A stretch of DNA of 64,000 nt from Zizania palustris (Eukaryota > Streptophyta > Magnoliopsida > Poales > Poaceae): assembly GCA_019279435.1 (NCBI GenBank), contig JAAALK010000284.1:18109294-18173293 (forward strand). Direction: 5' to 3'. The notes under the pieces were generated by a model. It saw only the letters and a list, made by a program, of their open reading frames with translations, had not been told where the DNA came from and did no database searches. This document shows, piece after piece, positions 36,120-48,119 of the stretch (positions are counted from its first letter, which is position 1; the number at the start of each line of letters is the position of its first letter). A program made the translations under genes and the position numbers.

Positions 36120-39100
36120 TACCTAGGCCGAAGTGTCTGCTGGTATGACTTCTATGTCATCGTCGTCCCACTGTATTAGGCATTGGTGCAAAGTAGAAGG
36201 GATATAACAATTTGCGTGAATCCAGTCATGCCCGAGTAGCACGCTGTAGTTACCTTGCACGTCAACGACGAAGAATGCTGTTGGTAACGTCTTGTTACCT
36301 ACCATCAACTCCTTGGAGAGTACGTCTTTTGCCTCAGAACTCTCGCCGTTGAAGCCGTTGAGCATTAGGTTAGTTTTCTTTAAGTCTTCTTTGCCTCTGC
36401 CAAGCTTATTCAACAGAGAGTAAGGCATTAGGTTAACAGTGGCACCACCGTCGATGAGCATTCTAGAGAACAACTTTCCATCGATGTGGCCTCTAACGTA
36501 GATAGGCTTTAGGTGGCGAGCTGTATCCTCGGGTTTCTCAAAAATAGCATTGCGTGGACTGAGGTTCAACTGAGCGACCTCGGCCTCGTCTCGTTGTAGG
36601 GCAAACTCGGCGTGCAGCATGATGTCGTTGATGTCCATCGCTTGAGGTGTGGGTCCCTCAGAGATGGGCATGTAGTCATCGTCGAACATGTCGTCGTCGT
36701 CGCTCGGACTAGGAGCCGAGTTGGTTATCTCAACTGGCTTAGGTCTCCATACCTGCTTCATCGTTGGCCGAGGGCAGATTTCCTCAAAGATGGTGTCTCG
36801 TTCGTCCTCAGCATTTTTCTCGCGCATCTCCTGTGCCCGCAGGCATTGTAGATGCCTTTTCTATGATTTGGACATGCCTAGAGGTGCCCAAGATGGTTGA
36901 CGTTTTGTACCAGGTCCCACAGTTCTGTTTCTGTGATCTTTGGCCGAAGGGGTGCCACCTAGGTCGGCCTCACGTGCTTTATAATCGAAGGGTACTTCAC
37001 TGTGGACCCTGTCGGTTGAACCGGCCTCGTTCAGCCGATCGGACCGAGCTTTAGTGCTGGCCTCGGTTGGATCAGGGGACTTACCTCCATCGTGCTTCGG
37101 CGAGGGGGCCTTCAGGATTGGGACTTCCTGAGACCCTACTTTGATTGTGATGGCTTTGGACTCCCTCTCCGCCTCTTCACGTCCACCTCCCTTGGCTCCG
37201 TCCTGTGCGAGTCGGTTCGGAGGTACCACGGATAGCCTATGGACGATGTCTCCCTTCGCCATGTCTGTTTGACCCTGCCAGTTATAATACTCCAAAGAAA
37301 AACAAGAGATAGTGTTATATTGCAAAGGGTACTCTGGGGGTGAGGTGTACGGAGCCCATGGGGTCCCTGTCCAATCGTATGGCGGAGGCATCAGTGGTTC
37401 TAGTGGATTCGCCCACTGTGAGCCGAAACCACTGCCCGGAGGGGGGCTCGGCCATGTCGAAGGTATCTCAGACCATATTAGCGAAGGGTCTTGCCAGGCC
37501 GGAGGTATGTTCATCCACTGTGGGCCAAAGCCTCCTGCCGGCGGGTTCGTCCAGAGCGGAGTTGAGCTCGGCCACTGGGGTCCGAACTCGTTGTGTGAAG
37601 GTTTCGGATACTGGGGTCCGAAACCACTGTGCGGAGGGTTCGGCCACTGAGGTCCGAAGCCACTGTGTGGAGGGTTCGGCCACTGAGGTCCGAAGCCTTT
37701 GTGTGGAGGGTTCGGCCACTGCAGTCCGAAGCCATCCTTCGACTATTTTGGCCCCTTCGGTTGTCTTGGCCTTCTTGCGTGGGGGCCTGTTTCCTTAGCT
37801 TTTTATGATTGTTTAATAGCATCTGATATGTCACCTTTGGCTTCTTGCTAGCCTTAGCCAAAGGAGACGTGTTGACATTCTGTTTCCACACTTTTACTTC
37901 AGGGTTCCTTGGTACGAGTGTGTGTGCGCGCAATTCTCCAATAATGACCGCTTTCCTTTTAGTTGACTCGGCCTGATCTGGCCGAATCAGCACCCTCTTC
38001 TCGTTGAGGTCGACGGTGTTCATGGGAAAGGGTTCTTTGTCCAGCTTCATCTTTGGACTAGGGTCTATTTTCAATCGTCCTTCCTCTAAGGCCGATTGGA
38101 CATGTCGACGAAAAACATTGCAGTCATTAGTATAATGTGAATGAGAATCATGCCTCTTACAGTAGGGCGTTTCTTTAGCTCATCGGCATATGGAATGACT
38201 TGACCTTTAGGCAACCTGAGAAGCTGGTTCTTCAAGAGGAAATCAAATATTTTATCACACTTAGTTATATAAAACGAGTATTTGACTTCGTTGGGCCTAT
38301 TCTTGGTAGGAGACGGCCGTAACTCAGAGCAAGTAACGGGTTTGCTCTTAGCGTTCCAAACCCATTCGGCTGCGTACATGTCAACCGAAACCTCCTCTTC
38401 CTCTGATTCCTCTTCGTCGGAGTGTTCCATGACGTGGACTTTGGCCCTCGGCTTGTTGAATGTCTTAATAAACTTTCTATCCTTGGCCAGACCTTCCTAG
38501 ACCGGAGCCTGTTGTAAGACTTGACTAACTTCTAAAAAGTGTTGGTTGTCTATCTTTTCATTAATTTCATAGCGCAACCCATTGAAAGCTAGATCCACCA
38601 AATCCCTTTCTGAAATATTAAGATTAAAACTCCGGTTTCTGGAATCTATAAAGTGCTTTATATACTCAGAGACGCTCTCGCTAGATTTCTGTCTAACTGA
38701 TGTCAAGTGTGAAATCCTAAGTTCTGTTTCGCCCGTATAAAAGTAGTCATTCAATTTTTGTTCTAATTCACCCCATGTTTGGATAGAGTTCGGTGGGAGC
38801 ACCGAAAACCATGTGAAAGCGGTGCTGGATAGTGAGAGAGAAAATAGCCTGAGTTTTAAAGCATCCGAACTTAGTGTGGTTTTGTTACCCTCACCGTCGA
38901 ACTTAGTGAATTCAGGGACTCTATAGTCGCGAGGGTAAGGTATCGTATCGAAATGGTCTGGGTACGGCTTCTGGTAAACCCTAGCCCGACCCCAAGGTAT
39001 GAAGCCGGTGCACTCTCTAAATAGTACGTGGATCCGCTTCTCTATGTTGTGCTGGTCCATTGCCTGCGCGCGTCTCTCATGCGGGGGTGCAACACGTGGC

Positions 39101-39608
39101 GGTATGTCGGTGTGTCATCTATGGGGGTCTTCCTGACATGCTGGCTCTAGGTATGTGGCGTGCTCAGTCCTATGCATTTGTGCGTGTGGCGCAGGCAATG
39201 CAGGAAGAACTGGCACAGGTGTAGGTGGCGTGCAGTAAATAGGGTTAGCTTGGACATGCGCATAGTGGCTTGTCTCGGCCGTATATGTTGGGGCTGGAGA
39301 CATGATGGTCTTGCCGATACTACCATCGGTTCTGCTATATATATGATTTACCGGCGGTGCACTAGCAATTGGAGCTGGAGGAACGAACTATGTAAAGTCG
39401 AACCTTCTAAGTGTCGCCTCTACTTGAGAGCTAACTGCCGAATCTAAACGGTTGGCTAGCGAAGCGCTAACAGCTTGATCTACTGATGCGGCTATTTTTT
39501 GCTTAATTTCTAAAGACGATAATGGAGGCGATACTGGTGTTACCTGGGTCTGAGAAAGGTCAAGGATGTGGATGTTGCGCTTGATGAAGCCTGCATGCAT
39601 CTTGACGT
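36120..39608 (-). pseudogene. B1 gag and protease, N-terminally truncated
   Basis: Gag enters at about 39608 (AGFIKRNIHILDLSQ, SSLEIKQKIAASVDQAVSAS). The capsid region is at 39060-38520 (RDYRVPEFTKFDGEGNKT, LRLFSLSLSSTAFTWFSVLP). An acidic patch (EHSDEEESEEEEVSVD) and a damaged zinc-finger-like segment near 38150 follow, then the 12-residue repeats (37740-37510). The protease frame 36827-36123 is open for 234 codons and has MLIDGGATVNLMPY and LLGHDWIHANC. It uses D-G-G where most gypsy proteases have D-S/T-G, as in E and B2. Confidence 0.88.
37510..37740 (-). repeat. 36-bp tandem repeat coding a 12-residue gag repeat (B1)
   Basis: About six units of 36 bp. The best conserved encode GFGPQWPNPPHS. 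Units drift towards the 3' end. The same block occurs in B2 at 46543-46800. Confidence 0.85.
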
Positions 39609-39858
39609 AGCCCGAAGTGGGCCTTCGGCAAGGCTTGCCGAAGCCTGCTCCTTGGGCCGAAGCTTCAGCGAGGCAGGCCTCCGAAGGCCTTCGGACCGAA
39701 GGTAGCTGGCCGATGGAAGGCCTCTGAAACCCAAAACTTAATGGGCCTTCGGCCCTGTAGGGCTTCGGCCTGACACAGGACATGTGTATTTTTAGCCCAA
39801 ATTATCAAATTGATATTTTAACAATCTTGACCATTAATGCCATTTTTTGCTATCAATA
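39609..39858 (-). repeat. Truncated 5' LTR of B1 (250 bp)
   Basis: Matches the first 250 bp of the B LTR. The break joins LTR sequence (...cgggct) to gag (...agctacgtcaag) with GCT common to both parents, suggesting deletion by end-joining. Confidence 0.85.
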
Positions 39859-42800
39859 GTATTCCAACGGATCCCATAGACCGGTACTTGTAGTGCCCCG
39901 GGTGCGACTAACCAATGCCCTCGCTTGCACCCAGAACCCACCATGCTAACTTAAATAACCAAAACTCCATCACTAATAGAATTCTAAGGGAGAGAAAATC
40001 ATGGGGATCATATAATAGAACCAAAGTATCTATGACTCATTTTTAAACCTATAACAGTTGTTTTGATGCATTGGACACTATTTAATAATATTATTAGTAT
40101 GGTGACAAGGAGTTAAGGCTCGATAGCATGGCTTGGGTTTGCACATCAATGGTGGGGATCTAAATAATTATATCATAAGGCTGTTAATTTGACTAATGCA
40201 ATTATAACCTATGGGTTTTAGCGATATTTAATTTAAAATTGGGTTCAAGATGCTCAAAAATTGGTTGGTGACTTGCCTTGCTCAGCAAACAAGAAATAAA
40301 AAACAAATAAAATAATATAAAAATCATAGAACAAGCATATAAATTTTATTGGATAAACATGAAGGGAATAAAAAGATAAATTTTCTGTAATTTGAAGGGC
40401 AGATTTTAGAGTTAATTCCAAGGAGTTATGAATTTTTGAAGTTTGAAATGATTTCTCAAATTTTATTTAAATTCCAATTAAAATAATATAAAAATTTAGT
40501 GTAAACATATAAATTTTATTGGATGAATATGAAGAGAATAAAAGATAATCTTTCTGAAATTTGAATGGTCAAATTTGGAGTTAATTTGAGGAAGTTATGA
40601 ATTTTTCAAGTTCAAATCAATTTCTAGAATTTATTCTAAATCCTAATTCAGCCTCTGGTCTACGGTGAACCGGGTCCATGATATTGTGCTATGAGCCGGC
40701 GCATTTAAATGAAGATGGATGGCTGAGATGCGTCAATACCCCTTTGTTCTAGATGGACGGTTGAGATTAAATCCCAAATGTGATATAATCTCATCCGTTC
40801 GATCGAGATTGTGTGACCGAGACAGGATCCGGCACGACACATGGTTTTTACCCATGCCGTACGTCTTCTTCATTGATGGCCGAGGGTGGCGGTGGTCACA
40901 GAGGTGATGGTGATGACCGGCGGCCAGATTTAAAGGTAGAAATGGAAATAGGAGAGTGCGGCGAACACGGGGCTACAGGAGATAGGGCTCGGGGTCGATG
41001 GGTTGAGGCCGGCGAAGAGTGAGGCGGTGGCGTAGCTTCGAGTGCTCGTCGATGATGGTGTCCCGGCGGCGATGAGCTTGGATAGAGCAGTGGTCGAGGT
41101 TGGGGAGGCGACAATGGTCATGGAGGTGTCGTCGATGATGGCAGGGATGAACTCTAGCGACGACGAGTGGCGGCCAGAGGCAGAATAGGGGAGCAGTGCG
41201 AAAACGGGCAATACGAGTGCTCGATTCTGGCTACGGGAGGCAGGAGTGGTGTGGCTGGATGCGGTGCTCTGAGGGCCTTTTATAGTGAATCAGCGGTGAG
41301 GGGAGGGGCTGGGGCGCCGTGAATGCCGAGAGGGGGCTTAACTCCAGTGAGGCTTAATGCTGCGATTAAGAGGTGCAATGTGAGGGGATCCGAGGGAAAA
41401 ACACTCGCCGGATTACGATGAGTAAAGTCCCGAGGTTAATTCGTGATGGGGCCCACAGTGGAGGAAGATCCAAGACCAAGGGCGGTGGCCGGGGATCTCG
41501 GGGGCGCGAGGGATCGAGGAAGACGAAGCTGACAGGTAGGCTTCACTAGTCAGTGACGGGCGAGGGGGCGAGGGCGCAACGGTCGGCGCTGATGGGTGGG
41601 CCAAGGCGTGCACGGAGAGAGGGGGAGGAGGCTGACAGGTGGGCCAGGGGCTCGGGCACGAGGCTGAGAGCACCGACAGGTGGGGTCCACATGTCAATGA
41701 GGGGTTCGCGGGGTGAACGGGCTTGGCCTATCGGAGAGAGAAAGGAGGGTGCGGCCCACTATTGTTTAGAATTCATTTCAGAATAAAAATATTTTCTAAA
41801 AATAGTTTAAAAATTATGAGCTAATTGCAAAGTTTCTAAAAATTTGTAAAAAATCTCAAAAATATATCTTGGCCTCAAGAACATAATGTAATTTTCTGAG
41901 ATCAAGATTACGATTATTCCTCTAGATTCTTAATTACTTAGTCATTTAGAGATTTTAGGAAAAATAAAAAAACCATTTCTAATAAATTGTATTTCTTGAT
42001 TTATTTTTACCTTTTGAAAATTAGGGGTGATACAGGTACCCAAGTTGGTAATGGCCGATACAGGTCCGTATCGTGTCGGCCGGCCGTTGGAACTCACCAA
42101 AGGGGCGTCGAGGTCATCCTCTAGTAAAAGCAAAGGTAATCAGACAAAAGAAGGGCGATGGAAACAAAGCAAAAAGTAAGTTGAAGTGCCTACCTCGGGT
42201 CCCGCATCAACATCACTTAGGTCAAGCTGCTGATAGAAAAAGCAATGAAGAGTGGTTGAAAACATGTTCCTTCATCTCACTCCACCATCGGCGGAAGACG
42301 GTAGAGGTCGCCCAACAGGTTGTCCAAGAAGCAAAATCACCGGCAGGGATCCCATCGGTCATATGGAGAGGGTGATCCCACTCCACGGTATCCTTAACTT
42401 CCCCATGAGTTTGGATTTGATCAATGAAGAACAAGTGGGGTGAGAGTTTACTGAAGTCTAATTGCCTAGCGAAGACCGATGGATGGTAGAACTCGTAAGA
42501 GCCCTTACGAGAATGCTCACCGATGAAATTGATTGGCAAGAAGCAAGGGAAAATCGTGGTTGTGAAGATGTGGGGGATTCTTCGTCCCGGAACACATCAG
42601 ATAGGATTAGCCAATGAGAGCATTCATACTCCCAGTAATACTCAAAGGGAGACCAGATGGTCCAATCGAAGAATCCAAGGTAAAAACCTTTGAAGTAGGT
42701 GGCCAAAGATGTAGGAGACAAAGGGAAAGTGGAAAAGAATGTCGCCACCTCGCCCAAGGAAGAGTAGCGACGATAAACAGGAGTTGTCGATTCTGGAAAA

Positions 42801-43223
42801 TCAACGGGAAAATGCATTTGAGCAAAAGGAGGCCCTCCAACAACATCAGTTGTATAAACATTGAGCCAAAGTTGAAGAAACCACCATGAGCCACTAGGGT
42901 GGCCGATGGGATCGCCAGCTGATAGTTTGGCCGATACGAGGTGAAGAAGGTGGTACGTGGCTCCAATGAGGTATTCGCCAATGGGGACCCACACGTGGGT
43001 GGCAAGCTGTTCGGCTAAGAACTAAAATTAGATGGTTGGGACCAAAGCTGATATGCAAAAAACAAACTGCTCCAACCATAGGTTGAGGAAAGCGATGTGT
43101 TCATGAATGTCTACGGAGCTAGTTTTCTTGTTATGTCTCGCAATGTATCGGCCCAAACTATCAGTAGACTTGGTGCTAATACGGTGGGTTGGTTTGGAAT
43201 GAAAAGAAAAGGGGTTGGCCAAT

Positions 43224-44499
43224 TGTTGATAGCAAAAAACGGCATCAATGATTAAGATTGTCAAAATATCAATTTTGGTAATTTGGGCCAAAAATGCACA
43301 TGTCCCTGGTTAGGCCGAAGCCCAATGCTACGGGCTCCGGAAGCTTCCAGCCAACCCACAGCCTTCGGCGGGCCTAGCCTAAGGCCCACTTCGGGCAAAG
43401 ATAGAGTTAGATCCGATTCTGGCTAAGTGTTTATCTCTATGCGTGATTCAGCCGAGTCATAACAGATTAAACTTAGAGATTAGAAGTCTAGCCCCTATAA
43501 ATATAGGGGTGAGGCCGGTTCAGAGGACCCCCAATAGAAATCAACCACAAAGCCCTAGCTTCGAATCGTATTTACTTTATCTTTACTTTTCTGTACTCTT
43601 CGTGGGTTTGCCTAGAAGCCCTCCGATGGCCACTTAGGAATAGTGGTAATCCTTGTTACTTCGCTTGTGAAGTATACATTAATCTACGTAATAGATTGTT
43701 ATCGCCTTATTACTTCGCCTCCATTAATCTACGTAATAGATTTCTATCGCCTTGTTACTTCGCCTGTGAAGTATCCGCTAATCCGCATAATAGATTGTTA
43801 CCTTCGCTCCTAGTGCAACACTTAGCAGAATTCGGTCCTCGGGCCGAATTGGTACTCTGAATCTACTCCGTTGTAGGTTTCCACGTTCGGAGCTACTCCG
43901 CCGGAGGTGTCCAGAGCTGAGAGATTGGTTTCGGAGGTTGCCAGAACACCCTTCGGTGAGACTACTGCTTCGACCGCACGCCAACACACTTCGCCAACAG
44001 ACTTCGTCACGATAAGCTTCGCCACGCTCATACTCCGCTCTAGACGAAGTCACGCGCGTGCGTTACGCCTGAGTTATCATTCTGTATCCTGCTGTATCAG
44101 AGACTTCACGCTGAACCCCGTTGTTCGGAGGTGATTGTCGCGTCCAGATCCGTTCAGAGTTCATCTTCGGCCAGATCAGTCTGAACGCCAAAGGTACCCT
44201 TCAGCGGGACAATTCGCATCAGACGCCGAAGGTACACTTTAGCGACACCCTTTGCACCACAATTCAAATAATCGGGCTTCGCTCGGTTTGCTGGTTTGTT
44301 CTGTTTAATATATTTCTTTCGACTAATTGGATTATTTTGTGTGATCTGATTACCAAGCGACTCCACCCCCCTTACCACGGCTAAGGGTAGTCAGAACGCA
44401 ACATCAGTGATGTGTTACGCTTAGGCTTGTCCCTAAGTATCCGCACACTTTTGGATCGTCGAACTGACCCGAGTGCGGGGACACGTTTTCGTGTCAACA
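43224..44499 (+). repeat. 5' LTR of B2 (1276 bp)
   Basis: TGTTGATAGCAAAAAA...CGTGTCAACA. Contains the TATA palindrome (43492-43509), a degenerate 54-bp repeat set (43652-43805), and the terminal hairpin GACACG-tttt-CGTGTC (44480-44495). Confidence 0.92.
43492..43509 (+). promoter_or_regulatory. TATA box of the B LTR in a near-palindrome
   Basis: CCCCTATAAATATAGGGG, where the TATA box is flanked by CCCC and GGGG. It is kept in all three B LTRs (also 57780-57797, and 31826-31843 on the minus strand). Confidence 0.6.
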
Positions 44500-44506
44500 C
44501 ATTTTT

Positions 44507-44523
44507 TGGTGACTCCACTGGGG
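44507..44523 (+). other. Primer-binding site of B2
   Basis: TGGTGACTCCACTGGGG begins seven bases after the LTR end. It has the usual TGG start, but I cannot assign the tRNA with certainty. Confidence 0.6.
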
Positions 44524-44538
44524 AAGAGCTATGACAAC

Positions 44539-47500
44539 ATGACGGGTACATCTACATCGGTCGCCGGTACATCTACAACGACTACTACGCCTACACCGCC
44601 GATGGACACCGTAGGAGGCACGGATATCGACAACTGCAACATACTAACACCTACTCTTGAAGATATTCCCACAGAAGACCGGGCAGAGATCGAGGCAAAT
44701 ATGAAGGCGCTCCAAGACATGATGCTTGGGAGCTACATCAAGACACGTGCGGGCTTTATCAAGCGCGACATCATAGTCCCTGACCTTGCTCGGATCCGGG
44801 TAACACCCGTATCGCCTCATTTATCTTCTTTAGAGATTGAGCAAAAAATAGCCGCATCGGTAGATCAGGCCGTTAGTGCTTCGCTAGCCAACCATTTAGA
44901 TTCGGTAGTTAGCTCCCAAGAAGAGGTGACACTTAGAAGGTTCGGCTTTACTGAGGCCGTACCATCAGCCCCTATTGCTAGTATACCTCCGGTAAATCAT
45001 GTGTACAGTAGAACTGACGGTAGCATGGTGCCAGCCCTGCCCGCGCTGCCCGCACCACATGCACAGGCACCTGGGCTCGAGCACGTTGTGTAGATAGCAC
45101 ATAGGGAAGAGGCCCATGGTCGACATACCGATATCCCGCCATGTGTCGCGCCCCCGCGCGAGAGACATGCGCAGGCAGCTGGCCAAGATGACCTAGAGGA
45201 GCGAAACCGCACACTATTTAGGGAATGCGCCAATTTCGTGCCTAGGGGTAGAGCTAGGGTTTACCGGAAGCCATATCCCAATCATTTCGATACAATACCC
45301 TACCCCCACGGTTATAGAATCCCCAAATTCACTAAGTTCGATGGCGAGGGTAACAAAACCACACTAGAGCATGTTAGTAAATTTTTAGCACAGTGTGGAG
45401 AGGCTAGTGGGTCGGACGCTCTGAAACTTAGACTATTTTCTCTCTCACTATCCGGCACCGCTTTCACTTGGTTTTCGGCACTCCCGCCGAATTTCGTCCA
45501 GACGTGGGACGAATTAGAACAAAAATTCCATGACTACTTTTATATGGGTGAGACAGAACTTAGGCTCTCACACTTGACATCGGTTAGGCAGAAGTCTAAC
45601 GAGGGCGTCTCTGAGTATATCAAGCGTTTTAGGGACACTAGAAACCGATGTTTTAGCTTTAATATTTCAGAAAGAGATTTGGCGGATCTAGCTTTTAGCG
45701 GGTTGCGTTCCGAGATTAAAGAGAGACTAGACAACCAGAACTTCTTAGAGGTTAGACAAGTCTTGTAGCAGGCTCTGGTCTAGGAAGGCCGAGCCAAAGA
45801 TAAAAAGTTTATTAAGACGTTTAACAAGCCTAAGGCTGAAATCCACGTCATGGAACACTCCGATGAGGAGGAATCAGAAGAGGAGGATTCAGCCGACATG
45901 TACGTGGCCGAATGGGTTTGGAACGCTAAGAGTAAACCTATCACTTGCTCCGAGTTACGACCGTCTCCCACAAAGAATCGGCCTAGTGAGGTCAAGTACT
46001 CTTTTGACATAACTAAGTGTGATAAAATATTTGATTTTCTCTTAAAGAACTAGCTTCTCAGGTTGCCCAAAGGCAAAGTCATTCCATCTGATGATGAGTT
46101 GAAGAAACATCCATACTGTAAGTGGCATGACTCGCATTCACATAATACTAACGACTGCAATGTTTTTCGGTGGCAGGTTCAATCGGTCATAGAAGAAGGA
46201 CGATTGAAAATAGACCACAATCCAAAAATGAAGCTGGACAAAGATACCTTCCCCATCAACGCCGTCGACCTCGGTGAGAAGAAGGTGTTGATTCGGCCAG
46301 AACAGACCGAGTTGACTACAGGGAAGGCAATAATTGTTGGAGAGCCGCGCACGCGCACACTCATACCTAAGAACCCCAAGGTGGGAGTGTGGAAGCAAAA
46401 CGTTAGCATTCCTTCGGCTAGGGCTCACAAAAAGCAAAAGGTAGCGTATAAGATGCTGTTAAACAAGCACCAAAGAAAAGCCAAGGAAATAGGCCCTCGC
46501 ACTAAGAAACTAAGTCAGCCAAAGGGCCCAAGGCATCCGGAGGGTGGCTTCGGACCGCAGTGGACGGGCCCTCCTCATGATGGCTTCGGACCGCAATGGT
46601 CGAACCCTCTGCACGGTGACTTCAGGCCACAGTGGCCTAACGCTCCGTACAGTGGCTTCTGACCTCAGTGGCCGAACCCCCCGTACAATAACTTTGGACC
46701 CCAGTGACCGAACCCCATGCGGAGCGAGTTCGGCCCCCAATGGCCGAACCCAACACCACTCTGGATGAACCCTTCGACAGGAGCCTTCAGCCCGCACTAG
46801 CCGAACGTACCTCCGACCTAGCAGGACCCCTCACTTATATGGTCTGAGACACCGTCGACTCTGCCAAACCCCCTTCCGGGTAACGGGCTAGGCTCACAGT
46901 GGGCGAGGCCACTAGAGCGGCCAATGCCTCCACCGTACAACTAGGCGGGGACTCCGTGGGCTCCATATGTATCACAGCCAGAGTGCCCTCCGCAACTTAA
47001 CGCTATGCCTTGTTTTCCTTCGGAGTATTATGAATGGCAGGGACAAACAGATGCAGTGGAGGGGGGCATCATCCACAGGCTGTCCGTAGTACCTCTGAGC
47101 CGGCTCAGTGAAGTTGAAGGATACGAGCATGAAGGGGCAAAGGACAAGAAGTCTAAAGCTATCACAGTCAGAGTAGGGTCTCAAGAAGTCCCAATCCTGA
47201 AGGCCCCATCGCCGAAGTCTGACGGAGGTAAGCCCCCTGCTTCGGCCGAAGCTCGCACCGGAGCCAGGTCCGATCGACTGAACGAGGCTGGTCTGATTGC
47301 TGGGGTCCGCAGCAGAGGCTCCTCCGAATACAGAGTGCATGAGGACGAGGTGGGCAGTACCACTTCAGCTAGAGTTGACAGGAACAAGGCAGTGGCACCT
47401 AGCACCAAGCCACAACCATCTTGGGCACCTCCAGGCATGTCCAAATCACAAAAGAGACATCTACAACTACTACGGGCATAGGAGATGCGCGAGAAGAAGG

Positions 47501-47830
47501 CCAAGGACGAGCGCAACGCTATTTTTGAAGAAATTCGCCCTCGACCAACTGCGAGACAGATATGGAGAGTTAAGACGATTGAGATAACCAATCTGACTCC
47601 TAGTCCAAGCGACGACGAGGAAGACATACTCGACGATGACTACTCGCCCGTCTCCTGAGGGGCCCGCACCCCAGGCGATGGACATCAACGTCGTCATGCT
47701 GCCCGCCGAATTCGCTCTACCACAGGATGAGGCCGAGGTCGCTCAGTTGAGCTTCGGCCCACGCAACGCTATTTTTGAGAAGCCCGAGGACTCGGCGTCA
47801 GAGGTCACATTGACGGAAATCCGATTTCCT
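44539..47830 (+). pseudogene. Gag of B2
   Basis: Starts MTGTSTSVAG; Thr/Pro-rich start. Then come GFIKRDIIVPDLARI and SLEIEQKIAASVDQAVSAS, the capsid region (YRIPKFTKFDGEGNKTT, LRLFSLSLSGTAFTWFSALP), an acidic patch, the zinc-finger-like CKWHDSHSHNTNDC near 46117-46158, the basic region, then 12-residue repeats and a hinge (SYEWQGQTD-like). It stays in one frame with about 12 stops, mostly TAG, until about 47655, where it shifts frame for roughly 150 bp. In B1 the matching region is deleted at the 5' end. Confidence 0.88.
46543..46800 (+). repeat. 36-bp tandem repeat coding a 12-residue gag repeat (B2)
   Basis: About six or seven degenerate units: GFGPQWTGPPHD, GFGPQWSNPLHG, DFRPQWPNAPYS and so on. 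Three units carry stops where Gly or Trp codons are expected. Confidence 0.85.
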
Positions 47831-48119
47831 GGATGCTTGTTGACGGTGGCGCCACTGTCAACCTAATGCCCTACTCGATGTTGAAGAAACTTGGCAGGGA
47901 CGAGGATGATCTGAAGAAGACAAACTTGATGCTCAACGGTTTCAACGGTGAGAGTTCCGAGGCTAAGGGCGTGCTCTCCATGGAGTTGAAAGTAGGCAAC
48001 AAGACGTTGCCAATAGCATTCTTCGTTGTCGATGTACAAGGTAACTACAGTGTGCTGCTTGGGCGCGACTGGATTCACGCAAATTGCTGCATTCCTTCTA
48101 CTCTGCACCAGTGCCTGAT

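Larger units (their letters stand above)
30841..39858 (-). mobile_element. Element B1: Tat-type Ty3-gypsy retrotransposon, minus strand, 5'-deleted
   Basis: Exact 5-bp duplication gtatt at 30836-30840 and 39859-39863. The 3' LTR is 30841-32186. The 5' LTR is cut to 250 bp (39609-39858) and joins directly to gag. The order on the minus strand is gag - protease - RT - RNase H - second RNase H - integrase. It is the same family as B2 and is inserted in solo LTR A3. It cannot transpose on its own because the rest of the 5' LTR, the PBS and the gag start are gone. Confidence 0.93.
29970..42034 (-). mobile_element. Solo LTR A3 (A family), minus strand, split by element B1
   Basis: The two parts 29970-30840 and 39864-42034 add up to about 3.04 kb and match the LTR of A in reverse complement (minus-strand start TGTATCACCCC, end GGTGCTACA). 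The flanks agtat (29965-29969) and ggtac (42035-42039) differ by two transitions, consistent with an aged TSD. E resumes on both sides with the antisense reading frame kept after one TSD copy is discounted, so no internal region is missing beyond solo-LTR formation. The TATA box ACTATAAAAGG is near 41276-41288. Confidence 0.85.
4644..43223 (+). mobile_element. Element E: Tat/Grande-type Ty3-gypsy retrotransposon, host of most other insertions
   Basis: E is recognised by sequence that resumes across each inserted element. Its gag N-terminal part (4829-5329) continues at 19490, followed by protease and an RT stub to about 22.5 kb, then non-coding sequence holding an antisense gene down to 43223, where B2 enters. 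RT after its first segment, RNase H and integrase are missing, a large internal deletion. The gag motif CKWHNSPSHHTNEC and the IDGG protease site match Tat-type elements such as B1 and B2. An antisense extra gene downstream of pol is known for Grande-like elements. The right end lies beyond B2 and outside the window. The left LTR boundary is uncertain. Confidence 0.75.
22775..43223 (-). pseudogene. Antisense gene in E: plant-mobile-domain-like protein with candidate introns and coiled-coil end, split by three insertions
   Basis: Read on the minus strand, coding sequence starts beyond 43223 (cut by B2). The region 43190-42550 reads HEHIAFLNLWLEQFVF, LIGATYHLLHLVSAKLS, GSWWFLQLWLNVYTT and IWSPFEYYWEYECSHW, in one frame with two stops. 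This resembles the plant mobile domain (aminotransferase-like) family. After a frameshift near 42545 it continues to a donor CCCGAG|gtaggc (intron 42193-42121, acceptor tttactag). The next exon is split by solo LTR A3 and ends CCTGG|gtaagt at 29941. Further exons lie at about 29897-29816 and 29756-28976 (with the hAT insertion), cross element D in frame, end CACCAA|gtatct near 23608, and continue to a coiled-coil segment ending at the stop at 22775. Antisense extra genes are known in Grande/Tat elements. Confidence 0.65.

Noticed and set aside
36612..37798. Plus-strand open frames opposite B1 gag/protease (79-152 aa)
   Set aside because: They are mirror frames of the coding strand, including the 36-bp repeat, with no independent support.
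43028..43291. 87-residue minus-strand frame starting MAQITKIDIL
   Set aside because: Its first part lies in the B2 LTR. Only the part below 43224 belongs to the antisense gene of E.
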